Assembly: GCA_017084465.1 (NCBI GenBank)
Contig: CP070896.1
Span: forward strand, 3,074,501-3,138,500
Origin: Lacrimispora xylanisolvens
GTDB lineage: Bacteria; Bacillota; Clostridia; Lachnospirales; Lachnospiraceae
Direction: 5' to 3'
Length of the DNA: 64,000 nucleotides
Shown piece by piece: positions 26,920 to 35,925 of the stretch. The notes below the pieces were generated by a model. It ran no database searches. It was given only the letters and a program-made list of their open reading frames with translations, and had not been told where the DNA came from. Position 1 is the first letter of the stretch. Each line of letters begins with the position of its first letter. The translations under genes were made by a program, and so were the position numbers.

Positions 26920-28590
26920 ATGGAAAAGACTACTATTACTAAGGATGAACTGAATAATCTCTCTCTAAAGATATGATTGTTATGCTTTACTTGCAGCTGC
27001 ATGAAAGTTTCCAGCTTATTTCGGAGCAGAATACTACCATTCAAAAGCAGAATGAGCAGATGCTCCATCAAGTTGAAAGTATGAAGGAACAAATCTCCAT
27101 TCTTACACAGAATCGGTTTGGCAGGAAATCTGAGAAGACTCTGCCGACAGAAGGACAATTATCTTTCGACCTTGAAAACCTGTGTATCCTTAATGAGGCT
27201 GAATCACTGACTGAGAATGGAATTCCCGAAGAACTGGATATGGAAACAGTCCTTGTTCGTAAGCGCACGCCTCGTTCCAAGGGAAAGCGTGATATCAATC
27301 TGAAGGATATCGAGACTATCGTCGTATCGCATGAACGTACTGAAAAAGAGCTCTCAGAACATTTCCCAAAGGGCTGGCATTATCTGCCAGATGAAGTATA
27401 CAAAGAGCTAAAGTATGTACCGGCTCACTTCGAAGTACTGGAGCATCACATCAAAGTATATGCTGGAAATCATGATACCGGCGGAATTCTTCGCGCAGAG
27501 GTCCCTCTGCGTCTATTAAGTCACAGCATCCTTACCCCGGAACTGGCAGGAGCCATCATTAACGCCAAGTATGTCAATGCAGTACCATTAAACCGGCTTT
27601 CTGAAGAGTTTTTAAGAAATGATGTTAACATTCCAAGACAGGATATGGCCGGCTGGCTGATCCGTATTTACCAATACTATCTTGGTCCGGTACATGACAT
27701 GATGAAGGCAGAGATTATGAAAAGCCATCATATACACTGTGACGAGACCCCCCTTTGTAATGCCGGAGAAAAGCAAGCAGTACATGTGGGTCTACCATTC
27801 ACCTGGCAGTTCAGAAAAACCACCGGTTTTCCTTTACGAGTATCCGGGAACGAGAGGGACTGCCGCTCCAAGAGAATTCCTAAAAGGATACAAAGGGACT
27901 CTTGTGACAGATGGTTATCAGGTATATCACACCCTGGCGAAAGAACGGTCTGATGATCTGAAGGTTGCCGGATGCTGGTCTCATGCCAGAAGACGATTCG
28001 CTGAGATTGTAAAAGCCAGTGGAAAAAACGGTCCTTCCACATCTGGGCAGAAAATAGCAGCTGAAGCAGTAAAAAGAATTGCTGCAATCTATCATGTAGA
28101 TCATATGTATGAAAAATCATTCGATGAGGAAAGGCTGGATCATAGAAAAAACTCAGTCAAGCCTCTTGTGGATGCTTATTTTGAGTGGGTAAAAGAGTAT
28201 GCCTGTAAAACGGGATTGGATAAAAGTTCAAAACTGGCAGGTGCTCTTAATTATTCCATTAATCAGGAACAGTTTTTAAGAGTATTTCTGACGGATCCGG
28301 AAATACCTCTTGATAACAATGATGCAGAAAGAAGTGTCCGCTCATTCTGCGTTGGTAAACACAGTTGGCACATCATAGATTCGAAGAACGGTGCAGAGGC
28401 TAGCGCTGCCTTATATAGTATTGCTGAAACAGCAAAAGTGAATAATCTTAAACCGTATGAGTACTTCTCATATCTGCTAGAGCAGTTAATGCACTATCCA
28501 AGGAATGATGTTCCAGAAAACAAACTGGCAGAATTAATGCCGTGGTCAGATGAATTGCCCGATCGTTGTAGAAAACTAAAAACACGGTAA
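26920..28590 (+). pseudogene. tnpC: IS66 TnpC transposase (element B), two frameshifts
   Basis: ATG 26920 begins MEKTTITKDELNNLS. A CT-repeat length change near 26962 and one extra C in the C6 run near 27751 split it into two main frames (26973-27953 and 27739-28590). Restored, it has the coiled-coil N terminus, the IS66 zinc-finger-like and DDE regions (HIHCDETPFVMP, VTDGYQVYHTLA, CWSHARRRFAEI) and the C-terminal DNNDAERSVRSFCVGKHSW. The protein is about 555 aa. It is homologous to, but divergent from, TnpC of element A. Confidence 0.85.
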
Positions 28591-28805
28591 ATATACCGCC
28601 GCCCCAATTGGGCGGCGAACTTATTGACCTGGACTGCTTATTTACCATTTACGTTTTAATCATGAAATCTCTTACTTCTGAAGAATATTTTCATTTGCTA
28701 GCTAATACACAGTTGACTTTGTTATATTGATATTATAGATTTAGTGTATAAATTAGATTCGTAAAGGTGTTTACACTAACAAAATACAGATAAGGAAGTG
28801 GTAGT

Positions 28806-29576
28806 ATGGTAGACGGTCATATTCATATTGAACGAGGGGAATATACATATGAATGGATAAATCAATTTGTTAACAAAGCAGTTGAGAAGCAATTAGATGA
28901 GATTTGGCTTCTTGAGCATTGCTATCGGTTTGAAGAATTTGTTCCTATGTACGATTCTGTTTGTGCCTATAGCAATTATATAGATACATGGTTTCATAGA
29001 AAAGCAGGAGTTCTGAAATTAGAAAAATATTTGACACTTATCAAACAAATTAGAAACTATCAATTCCCTGTTAAGATTAAGTTTGGTCTTGAGATATGCT
29101 ATTTTAAAGAATTTGAAGACTTAGTCGTAGAATTAACTAAAGATAAAGATTTTGATTTTTTGCTGGGTAGCGTTCATTTTGTTGATAATTTTGCCTTTGA
29201 CCATAAGGCGGAGCATTGGAAAGGAATTAATGTTGATCAAATATATCATAGATATTTTGAAACATCTGTTTCACTTGCTCAAAGTGGAATATATGATGGT
29301 ATCGCTCATCCTGATTCGATTAAACTTTTTGGACATAAGCCATCATATTCTCTAACCGAATATTATACCAGTTTAGCAAAAGAGCTTTCTAAAAATGATA
29401 TGTACGCAGAACAAAATAGTGGAGTATATCGGCGTTGTCCTAATACGGCAACACTAGGTATGGATAAAGAGATGCTAAAAATAATGAGAAATAATAATGT
29501 CAAAATCATTACTGTATCAGATGCGCATTGCCCTGAAGATGTTGGTGATAGAATACTGGAACTTAACAATGTCTAA
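28806..29576 (+). CDS. PHP-domain histidinol-phosphatase-like hydrolase
   Basis: The 256-aa protein has PHP-family metal ligands: MVDGHIHIERG (HxH, residues 4-6), WLLEHC, KFGLEIC (Glu), LLGSVHFVDNFAFDH, GIAHPD and the C-terminal VSDAHCPEDVG. This pattern is the HisJ-type phosphoesterase fold, and many such proteins act on histidinol phosphate or similar small phosphates. No histidine biosynthesis gene is nearby, so the substrate is open. It starts at ATG 28806 after AAGGAAG, just beyond the IS66-B right end, which may have separated it from its original promoter. Confidence 0.78.
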   Translation: MVDGHIHIERGEYTYEWINQFVNKAVEKQLDEIWLLEHCYRFEEFVPMYDSVCAYSNYIDTWFHRKAGVLKLEKYLTLIKQIRNYQFPVKIKFGLEICYFKEFEDLVVELTKDKDFDFLLGSVHFVDNFAFDHKAEHWKGINVDQIYHRYFETSVSLAQSGIYDGIAHPDSIKLFGHKPSYSLTEYYTSLAKELSKNDMYAEQNSGVYRRCPNTATLGMDKEMLKIMRNNNVKIITVSDAHCPEDVGDRILELNNV

Positions 29577-29672
29577 ATATTATTTAGCTGAAAAATAAGC
29601 GCAACCAGTATTAGAGAATGAAAAACCTCCTTGGGGCTGTAGTCAACTTATATCTGCGGTTAAACATTAACA

Positions 29673-29700
29673 GAGGGAAACAGCCACGACTGTTTCCCTC
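29673..29700. terminator. Hairpin between convergent PHP and reductase genes
   Basis: GAGGGAAACAG (29673-29683) pairs perfectly with CTGTTTCCCTC (29690-29700). Its position between convergent genes suggests use in both directions, although T-runs are weak. Confidence 0.65.
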
Positions 29701-29709
29701 TTGTGTAAT

Positions 29710-30258
29710 TTAAGATAGTTTTTCAATCCAAGCAGCAAAAGCAGCTAAGAAACCGTTTAAAAATTCTTTGGTACCTTCGTTATTTATCTCCCCATTTTCA
29801 TCAATTAATGTATGAAAAGAACCAATATATGCTTCTGGTTGAGCAAGGGTTAAAACATTTAGAAAAGCCAGTACTTGCCGTAAGTGATGATTTGCGCCAA
29901 AACCGCCTATGCCGCCTGGGGATTGGCTGATTACGGCACCTGGCTTGCCGCTCCAGACATTTTCACCATAAGGTCTGGAACCTATGTCAAGGGCATTTTT
30001 CAGTGCTGCAGGAATAGAGCGGTTATGCTCTGGTGTAATAAACAGTACGGCGTCTAAATTCTTTACTTCATTTCTAAACACGGTGTATTCATTTAAATCT
30101 TCGCCATCATAATCCTGATTATAAAGAGGAAGTTTTCCTATATCGATGATCTTAAATGCATAGCCTTCCGGCGCGTTTTTTTTCACATAGTCTGCAATGC
30201 TTCCGGAAAATGAATTTTTTCTCAAACTACCATTAATAATTCCAATTGTCTTGCTCAT
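29710..30258 (-). CDS. NADPH-dependent FMN reductase family protein
   Basis: The 182-aa flavodoxin-fold protein starts at ATG 30258 after GGAGG. It has the FMN phosphate loop GSLRKNSFSGSIAD (residues 9-22), TPEHNRSIPAALKNALD and SQSPGGIGGFGANHH, the typical NADPH-dependent FMN reductase or quinone-reductase motifs. It reduces quinones, azo dyes or FMN in the cytoplasm. A longer upstream frame exists but lies in the IS flank. It was probably the third gene of a minus-strand operon with the NAD(P)-binding protein and the Rrf2 regulator, now split off by the IS at about 30.3-31.97 kb. Confidence 0.85.
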   Translation of the reverse strand: MSKTIGIINGSLRKNSFSGSIADYVKKNAPEGYAFKIIDIGKLPLYNQDYDGEDLNEYTVFRNEVKNLDAVLFITPEHNRSIPAALKNALDIGSRPYGENVWSGKPGAVISQSPGGIGGFGANHHLRQVLAFLNVLTLAQPEAYIGSFHTLIDENGEINNEGTKEFLNGFLAAFAAWIEKLS

Positions 30259-30289
30259 AAAATATACCTCCATTTCAAATTTGTTTTTA

Positions 30290-30330
30290 GGCGTTTGCGA
30301 AACGCCGAAAGCCTTGAAAATTAAGGCTTT
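30290..30330 (+). repeat. Two tandem hairpins at the left end of the IS
   Basis: GGCGTTT-GCG-AAACGCC (30290-30306) is followed by AAAGCCTT (30308-30315) pairing with AAGGCTTT (30323-30330). They may insulate the transposase gene from outside transcription or be recognised by the transposase. Confidence 0.6.
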
Positions 30331-30427
30331 TATTCTTGCAAAAATAAAACAACTCCTCACGAGTTTATGGTAAAATTGAGTTGTCTAGAAACAATTCATA
30401 CCTAACCTCGAAAGGAGTTGTATACTT

Positions 30428-31915
30428 ATGATACCATACAAACAGCTTTCTTTGGCAGATATTTTTACAGATTGTCAAAATATTTTTAATGAAGACAAAC
30501 CTGCATTCTTGTCATTACTCGAATCTCACATTAATCTTGATGAAATTGTTCCTGTTTCTTTTAGTAACCATTATTATGCATCAACGGGCAGAACCCGCAA
30601 ATACTCGTTACATTCTATGCTTTGGGCTTTGATTATCCAACGCATTTTTTCCATTCCAACCGATTCTCTACTTCTGGTTTTTCTACACTACTCGAAAGCG
30701 TTGAGAGATTTCTGCGGTTTTTCAAAAGTTCCTGATTCATCTAAAATCACTCGTTTCAAGCAGGACTTTCTTTTGGACTTACAATCAGTTTTTGATTCAC
30801 TCGTAGATGTTACGGAACCGATATGCCAGGCAATTGATTCTTCCAAAGCAGATATGACCATTTTTGATTCTTCCGGCATTGAAGCTTTTGTCCAGGAAAA
30901 CAACCCTAAGTATGCAAACCGAATGATAAAACAGCTGAAGGCTTATGCCAAGGCTACCGGATTTAATAAATCCTATGATCCATACAAGGCAGCTTATTGC
31001 TCCATGCCTCCTTCTGCCTCTTCCAATCCAGAAATCAAGCAGCTTTACATTAACGGTCATTTTTGTTATGTTTTTAAATTCGGGATTGTCACAAACGGTC
31101 TTGGCATCATTCGTCATATTTCTTTCTATAATAAAGACTTCATGGCCTCTCATCCTGAAATCATGGTTGATAAGAAATCCGATTCTCCAGATGAGGACAA
31201 ATCGGTTCATGATGCCAGACTCTTAATTCCTACTCTACAAGATTTCTTTAAAAAGCATCCGCTCATTCATCCTAAATCTTTTTTGGGTGACTCTGCTTTC
31301 GATTCAGCAAATCTATACAAAGAATTATTAACCGGATCCACTTTTGGTACCGATGACGATTTAGTTGGATACCACTTTTCTAAAGCTTACATACCGCTCA
31401 ATTCCCGTTCCAAATTGCAAAATCCAGACTGCAAAGTAAATGAGAATGGTATCCCTTGTTGTCCGCATGATGAAACTCTTCCAATGAAACACGAAGGAAG
31501 CACTACACGTTCTAATGGTCTTAAAAGATATAAGTTTGTGTGCCCAAAAGTGAAGTGGAGAAAAAATAGAGCAACAAACAAACTGGAACGAACGTGTTTT
31601 TGTGATACTCCCTGTACGGCTTCAAAATCAGGACGGATGTTTTACATTTACCCTGAAAAGAATCTCCGGGCATACCCAGGTACATTGAGAGGCACACAAG
31701 AATGGGATGATACCTACAAAATCAGATCGGTTGTGGAACAAAATATTAATCACGTAAAGGAGAACCTCTGCGTTGCAAAAAGAAGGACTCAAAATGAGAA
31801 AACACTTCATGCCGATTTAATACTTGCTGGAATTACACAATTAATCACAGTAGTACTTGCGGATAAAATAAAGCATCATGAGTACATCCGAAGTCTAAAG
31901 CCTTTAATTGCATAG
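30428..31915 (+). CDS. DDE transposase, IS1182/ISNCY-like
   Basis: The 495-aa protein is intact. The N-terminal region (RTRKYSLHSMLWALIIQRIF followed by DFCGFSKVPDSSKITRFK) is the DUF772-like transposase N terminus. Acidic catalytic candidates are MTIFDSSGIEAF, PKSFLGDSAFDS and the C-terminal IRSVVEQNINHVKE. A cysteine-rich insertion (CDTPCTASKSGRMFYIYP) lies near residue 400. Start ATG 30428 follows AAAGGAG. I am confident of the transposase call, less of the exact family. Confidence 0.85.
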   Translation: MIPYKQLSLADIFTDCQNIFNEDKPAFLSLLESHINLDEIVPVSFSNHYYASTGRTRKYSLHSMLWALIIQRIFSIPTDSLLLVFLHYSKALRDFCGFSKVPDSSKITRFKQDFLLDLQSVFDSLVDVTEPICQAIDSSKADMTIFDSSGIEAFVQENNPKYANRMIKQLKAYAKATGFNKSYDPYKAAYCSMPPSASSNPEIKQLYINGHFCYVFKFGIVTNGLGIIRHISFYNKDFMASHPEIMVDKKSDSPDEDKSVHDARLLIPTLQDFFKKHPLIHPKSFLGDSAFDSANLYKELLTGSTFGTDDDLVGYHFSKAYIPLNSRSKLQNPDCKVNENGIPCCPHDETLPMKHEGSTTRSNGLKRYKFVCPKVKWRKNRATNKLERTCFCDTPCTASKSGRMFYIYPEKNLRAYPGTLRGTQEWDDTYKIRSVVEQNINHVKENLCVAKRRTQNEKTLHADLILAGITQLITVVLADKIKHHEYIRSLKPLIA

Positions 31916-32071
31916 AACCTGCCAACTTCATAGAACTTGAAGGCTTATTAAAGTACGCTTAAAATAACCCTAGTGCAATTGCTATTCATAAATTCTGTAA
32001 ATGTGATTCTAGCATGGGGCAAAAGCAATCCTACAAACCAGTTTCGCAATCACCTAAAATTTGTTTTCTAT

Positions 32072-32713
32072 TTATTGGTTACATACGGTAAATCTGGTAC
32101 GAATAAATTGTGGATTTTCTACTTCATCCAAAATGGCAACAGCCATGGTTCCGCTTGTTACAACTGATTTGCCATTGGAGGAGGTTAGCAAATGATCCTT
32201 TCCTAAAACAGGTACCGTCGCTTCTCCTGGGACAAACTCCGCCGATGGAGATACGCCTACCCAGTTTACATTTTCAATGCCTCTCAAGAAGTTAAGGGTT
32301 TTATATGCCTCCACTGGAATGGAAATCCAGGGTGCAACGTCTGGTAATGTCTTCAAAGTGTCCAGAAACAGCTTGTTGTTTTCATCTAACAGACTGGCTG
32401 CACCGAGAATAAAAAACAGTCTGGGCTTTTCTGCTTCACGGAAAAAATTTACCAGCTTTGCAGCCAGATCCAAGTGTAAGTATGCTTTAGCAGGAGCTGT
32501 TGCAAAGGCGTTTATTATGACATCAAAGCCCTCAAGATCTGATCTTGTAAGATCGAAAACATCTTTATCAATTACATTTACTCCATCTCCCAGTAAAGAT
32601 ACAGCCTTTTCCTTATGCCGCACAATTGCAGTCACTTCGTGTCCGCGTAGTACACTTTCTTTGTAGAGTGCAGTGCCGGCCATACCGGTTGCACCTATTA
32701 TTGCAATTTTCAT
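32072..32713 (-). CDS. NAD(P)-binding protein of the NmrA/SDR-like family
   Basis: The 213-aa Rossmann-fold protein has the dinucleotide-binding GATGMAGTALYKES (residues 8-21), VTAIVRH, the FDVIINAFA stretch after the second strand, and a C-terminal GKSVVTSGTMAVAILDE. This matches the atypical SDR/NmrA-like family (the YwnB/BVR-B type). It is probably a redox-sensing or small-molecule reductase. It lies 63 bases downstream of the Rrf2 regulator on the same strand, implying co-regulation. Confidence 0.82.
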   Translation of the reverse strand: MKIAIIGATGMAGTALYKESVLRGHEVTAIVRHKEKAVSLLGDGVNVIDKDVFDLTRSDLEGFDVIINAFATAPAKAYLHLDLAAKLVNFFREAEKPRLFFILGAASLLDENNKLFLDTLKTLPDVAPWISIPVEAYKTLNFLRGIENVNWVGVSPSAEFVPGEATVPVLGKDHLLTSSNGKSVVTSGTMAVAILDEVENPQFIRTRFTVCNQ

Positions 32714-32776
32714 AGTTACTCACATCCTTTCATTTTCTTACAGTCTCAAATTGCATTGAGACGAGTCAGCGTTGTT

Positions 32777-33184
32777 CTATATAAATTCTTTTATAATGTC
32801 AGCCAGACTAATGGCAGACAACTTTTCTTCTGTTGCTGTTTGTATGTTGTCGTATAAGTGTTTTAATGTGACTTCTATCTTAGCCCCTACTGGACAGTTT
32901 GGATTGGTGTTGCTATGAATGCTGAATAAATCCTGATGGTCTTCTGTTGCAATAAAGATATCCAGAAGTGAGATATCTTTTGCTTCTCTGGCAAGACCTG
33001 TAACACCAAGTTTCGTACTCGTTTTAATTAGCTTTGCTTTCTTTAAACGGCTCATCAAACGTCTGACAAGGGCGGGATTGGTGTTGATGCTGGAAGCGAT
33101 GTACTCAGACGTGACGGGATGCCCCTCCATCAGTGCAATTACACTCATTATATGAATGCTTACCGATAATTTAGTTGAATACAT
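32777..33184 (-). CDS. Rrf2-family transcriptional regulator
   Basis: The protein of about 135 aa starts at ATG 33184, with GGAGG nine bases upstream; the earlier GTG at 33190 sits on the ribosome binding site. The Rrf2 winged helix is visible: MYSTKLSVSIHIMSVIALME and VTSEYIASSINTNPALVRRL. It has a single cysteine (NPNCPVGAKIE) rather than the three of IscR, so a cluster is unlikely; a YwnA-like redox or aldehyde response is possible. It likely controls itself and the two oxidoreductase genes through the palindrome in its promoter. Confidence 0.84.
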   Translation of the reverse strand: MYSTKLSVSIHIMSVIALMEGHPVTSEYIASSINTNPALVRRLMSRLKKAKLIKTSTKLGVTGLAREAKDISLLDIFIATEDHQDLFSIHSNTNPNCPVGAKIEVTLKHLYDNIQTATEEKLSAISLADIIKEFI

Positions 33185-33198
33185 AAGCACCTCCTTCT

Positions 33199-33233
33199 GT
33201 AACTATTTTAGTTACAAATAAACGTTTTGTCAA
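33199..33233 (-). promoter_or_regulatory. Promoter and palindromic operator of the Rrf2 operon
   Basis: On the minus strand, TTGACA (33228-33233), a 17-base spacer and TAAAAT (33205-33210) form the promoter. The perfect palindrome GTAACTA-TTT-TAGTTAC (33199-33215) covers the -10, a classical arrangement for autorepression. Confidence 0.75.
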
Positions 33234-33315
33234 GTACTTATTAACCTTTTTTTCTACTATGTTTATTCTGGGGGTTATTTTTATAGAATACAGAGGTCTT
33301 TTTACTTGGTAATAA

Positions 33316-33344
33316 TTGTAACTTATTAAATTATATTATATAAT
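33316..33344 (+). promoter_or_regulatory. Promoter of the secreted wall-repeat protein
   Basis: TTGTAA (33316-33321), a 17-base spacer and TATAAT (33339-33344) lie 31 bases before ATG 33376. Confidence 0.55.
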
Positions 33345-33375
33345 AAATCTAGTTAATATAAATGGAGGGAACTGT

Positions 33376-34076
33376 ATGAAAAAGTTTATAGTTATGATGT
33401 CTCTGGTATTTTCAGTATTGGGTTCCATTGTGAGCTATGCTGATGAATGGAAACAGGATTCCACCGGATGGCAATATGTGCTCAATGATGGTACGGTATT
33501 GAGAGACAATTGGTTTACTGATCCTGAGACGGGTGAATATTATCATTTTGATTCAAATGGGTATATGCAGACTGGAATTGTTAATGTAGAAGGAAAGGAT
33601 CGCTACTTTAACGATTCAGGAGTACTTTGGTAAATGGATTAATACCAGATGGACGTATGGCTGATCGCAACGGGGAAATTATTAATGATGTCAATGATGG
33701 AGTGACGTTTTTGGTAGTGTGGCTTTCTGATACGAAAACTGGAAATAGTAAAGTTGTCTCTGTAGGAATAAAGAATATAAGTAATAAACCGGTTACAGTT
33801 AAAAATAAATGTGATATAACTACAAATGAGAAAACCACTACGTTATCTCTTTATAATCCGGATACACATAGCTTCTATGATGAGAGGACTATTAATTACA
33901 ATGAGTCCGTTAATTTGAGTTTTATTAATCCTGACTTATCTGAGTTTTACACGGATGAAAGCAGTTCTATCGTATTCCCGGTTCAGATTGATGGAAAAAT
34001 ATTTTCATGTATTATCACTGAACATGTGGGGGTTATTTTGCATAAATCTCAGGATGAGCTTAATAGTGCTAATTAG
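33376..34076 (+). pseudogene. Secreted protein with wall-binding repeats, frameshifted
   Basis: A signal peptide (MKKFIVMMSLVFSVLGSIVSYA) is followed by choline-binding-like repeats (GWQYVLNDGTVLRDNWF, YYHFDSNGYMQTGIV, DRYFNDSGVL). At the T-run near 33629 one added T joins this to the second frame (LVNGLIPDGRMADRNGEI). The rest is a soluble domain of about 145 aa, NDGVTFLVVWLSDTKTGNSK and onward, probably a beta-sandwich. The whole is about 233 aa, exported and wall-attached. It resembles in plan the protein at 4298-5077. Confidence 0.68.
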
Positions 34077-34160
34077 TATATTGCTGGTTACAATACAATT
34101 TTAAACTGGCTGATCGAGTAAAAAGTTTCTGCAGTCAGAGTGAAAGTAGAATAGCATAAG

Positions 34161-34199
34161 GGTTTCTTCTTCGCGTAAGCAAAGCAGAAACCTTTTTTT
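34161..34199 (+). terminator. Terminator after the wall-repeat gene
   Basis: GGTTTCT (34161-34167) pairs with AGAAACC (34186-34192), followed by seven T. The loop and 3' side (AGCAAAGCAGAAAC) recur at 35706-35745. Confidence 0.7.
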
Positions 34200-34315
34200 A
34201 TTTCTGTAATTTATATTTTTTCTCACTCTATAAGGGAATGGACTCTTATAATGCGTTATTCTAAATATAAGATTTCCGTGCTAATATTAAGATAATAAGT
34301 CAGGAGGTATGGTGT

Positions 34316-35425
34316 ATGAAGCTTATGATTGCAGAACTTAGAAAAAATAAAGGAATAAGTCAACATGAATTGGCAACTGTTATGGGGGTGGCTCACCAGA
34401 CTGTAAGTAAATGGGAGACTAATGTGACATTTCCGGATATAACGCTTTTACCTCAGTTAGCACAATACTTTGAGGTGTCAGTCGATGAATTGCTGGGTTT
34501 AAAACCATTACCGTCACGGACTTATATCCCTTGTGAAGCTGGGACTAAGGATTACTGGAGTAAGCGACTGAAATATTTGAGGAGCACGAGGGATTTCCTG
34601 TGGAATAAAGACTATTTGCAATTTTAATCGAAAAGGTCTGGAAAATTAATAATCCCATTCATATATTGGATTTTGGGTGTGGTTATGGTCATTTAGGCAC
34701 TATGCTTATGCCGCTTATGCCGAAAGGAAGTTCTTATACAGGTATTGATTACAGTGAGAACCTTATTAATGAGGGGAGAGGCATCCTTAATACTAACGAA
34801 TTTGATGTTAAGTTTGTATGTGATGATGTGTTAACCTATGAATCTGGAATAAAATATGATTTTGTCATTTCACAGACAGTATTAAGACATATTGATGATT
34901 CTCATTTATTTCTTAATAAGATGATTTCATTTACAAAAGATGGAGGTCTCGTTGTATGTGCAGAGGTTAACAGAGAATTGGAAAATGTGGGTCTCCATAT
35001 TCATGGTATGGATTACGATTTTCTTTGCCAACACCCGGGTTTTAGAGAAATGTGGAATACAGAGTTAAAACGTCAGGGGGAGAGATTATTCTGTTGCTCT
35101 GAAAATTCCTAAGATGATGAGGGATCTTGGACTAAGGGATATAGATATTAGAATGAGTGATAAGGTTAACTTCATTTCACCCGAACATGCTGATTGTGAT
35201 GAAGAGGTAGCAGCATTTATTGAAGCTCATGAGTTCTGTGAGTATAAGACAAGTGAACAGCAAGCTCTTGTGGTTGAGCGGTTTATGAATCATGGCATGG
35301 AAAGAAAAGATGCAGAGTACTATTGCAACAAGCAAAATAAAATTACAGAGTTTATAGGCAGGAATCAAGAAATGCTGACTTTGACCAAAATTTATGGATT
35401 ACTAATCTCATATGGTTCAAAATAA
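34316..35425 (+). pseudogene. XRE-type regulator fused to a SAM methyltransferase, two frameshifts
   Basis: The first 65 residues are a Cro/CI helix-turn-helix (LRKNKGISQHELATVMGVAH, QTVSKWETNVTFPD). One added T in the T4 run near 34625 continues into a class I methyltransferase with motif I ILDFGCGYGHLG, YTGIDYS and ISQTVLRHIDD. Removing one G from the G5 run near 35077 links to the last frame (ALKIPKMMRDLGLRDIDIRM). The total is about 370 aa. HTH-plus-methyltransferase fusions are found in Clostridia with unknown target; the enzyme probably acts on a small molecule and the HTH gives autoregulation. AGGAGG precedes ATG 34316. Confidence 0.75.
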
Positions 35426-35480
35426 TTATGAAGTATTAATGGGATAATATATTTTAAAAGTATAGAATGGAGTAATAATA

Positions 35481-35671
35481 ATGAAGGAATACACAAGTAA
35501 AGAACTGACAGAAGCACTTCGAGCTATAAATTCCATAATAAGCAAATGCGAAAAGGCCCAGGAAAATTTCCGGAGGGGAATTCTCATCATACGCTTCTTA
35601 GAAATCGTTTAAAGGCGATGTATATCTCAAAAGAATTGATTACGGATGCTATATCTAAAATTAATAATTAA
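35481..35671 (+). pseudogene. Small helical protein, frameshifted
   Basis: From ATG 35481 the frame reads MKEYTSKELTEALRAINSII then SKCEKAQENF. One T added to the T3 run near 35570 continues it as PEGNSHHTLLRNRLKAMYIS and KELITDAISKINN to the stop at 35671, 63 aa in all. It is too short and broken to stand out as an open frame, but the composition is clearly coding. It is similar in style to short conserved clostridial proteins of unknown function. Confidence 0.55.
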
Positions 35672-35705
35672 GCAGAATAATTTAATTGAACTTAGATTAG
35701 TTAAG

Positions 35706-35745
35706 GGTTTCTACACCGCGAAAGCAAAGCAGAAACTCTTTTTTT
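35706..35745 (+). terminator. Terminator before the opp operon
   Basis: GGTTTCT (35706-35712) pairs with AGAAACT (35731-35737), with a terminal G-T pair, followed by seven T. It is near-identical in its 3' half to the element at 34161-34199. Confidence 0.65.
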
Positions 35746-35824
35746 ATTGCTCAGACTTTGAAAAACAAGTATTTTAGTTAAGAATTGAAACAATTTAAAA
35801 CAAGATAAAATAATAAAAAATGTA

Positions 35825-35853
35825 TTGACACAACCACTAAGGATCTGTATAAT
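35825..35853 (+). promoter_or_regulatory. Promoter of the oligopeptide transporter operon
   Basis: A consensus promoter, TTGACA (35825-35830), 17-base spacer, TATAAT (35848-35853), lies 73 bases before oppA. Confidence 0.8.
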
Positions 35854-35925
35854 TTAAATAATTTTATAGGCAAATTGCTATAAATTAAGACGAAACAATA
35901 AAAGTAATACAAAAGGAGAGGAAAT

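Larger units (their letters stand above)
20783..28652 (+). mobile_element. IS66-family element B, host of two further insertions
   Basis: The outer element has terminal inverted repeats starting GTAAATGGTAAATAA and ending in ATTTACCATTTAC (28640-28652). The 8-bp duplication GTTTTAAT lies at 20775-20782 and 28653-28660. Subtracting IS66-A and the IS21 element with their duplications leaves about 2.64 kb, a normal IS66 length. The left repeat is cut after its first six bases by IS66-A and continues at 23560. The genes are tnpA, tnpB (interrupted) and tnpC (frameshifted). Confidence 0.9.
30281..31970 (+). mobile_element. DDE-transposase insertion sequence (IS1182/ISNCY-like), approximate ends
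   Basis: A single intact transposase is flanked by sequences with weak inverted similarity (left TTTTTAGGCGT and AAGCCTT; right, read in reverse, TTTTAAGCGT and AAGCCTT). The exact ends and target duplication could not be resolved. It separates the FMN reductase gene from the rest of its likely operon. Confidence 0.6.

Noticed and set aside
29152..29355. Plus-strand ORF inside the PHP gene
   Set aside because: It lies in another frame of a well-supported gene and has no ribosome binding site or family features.
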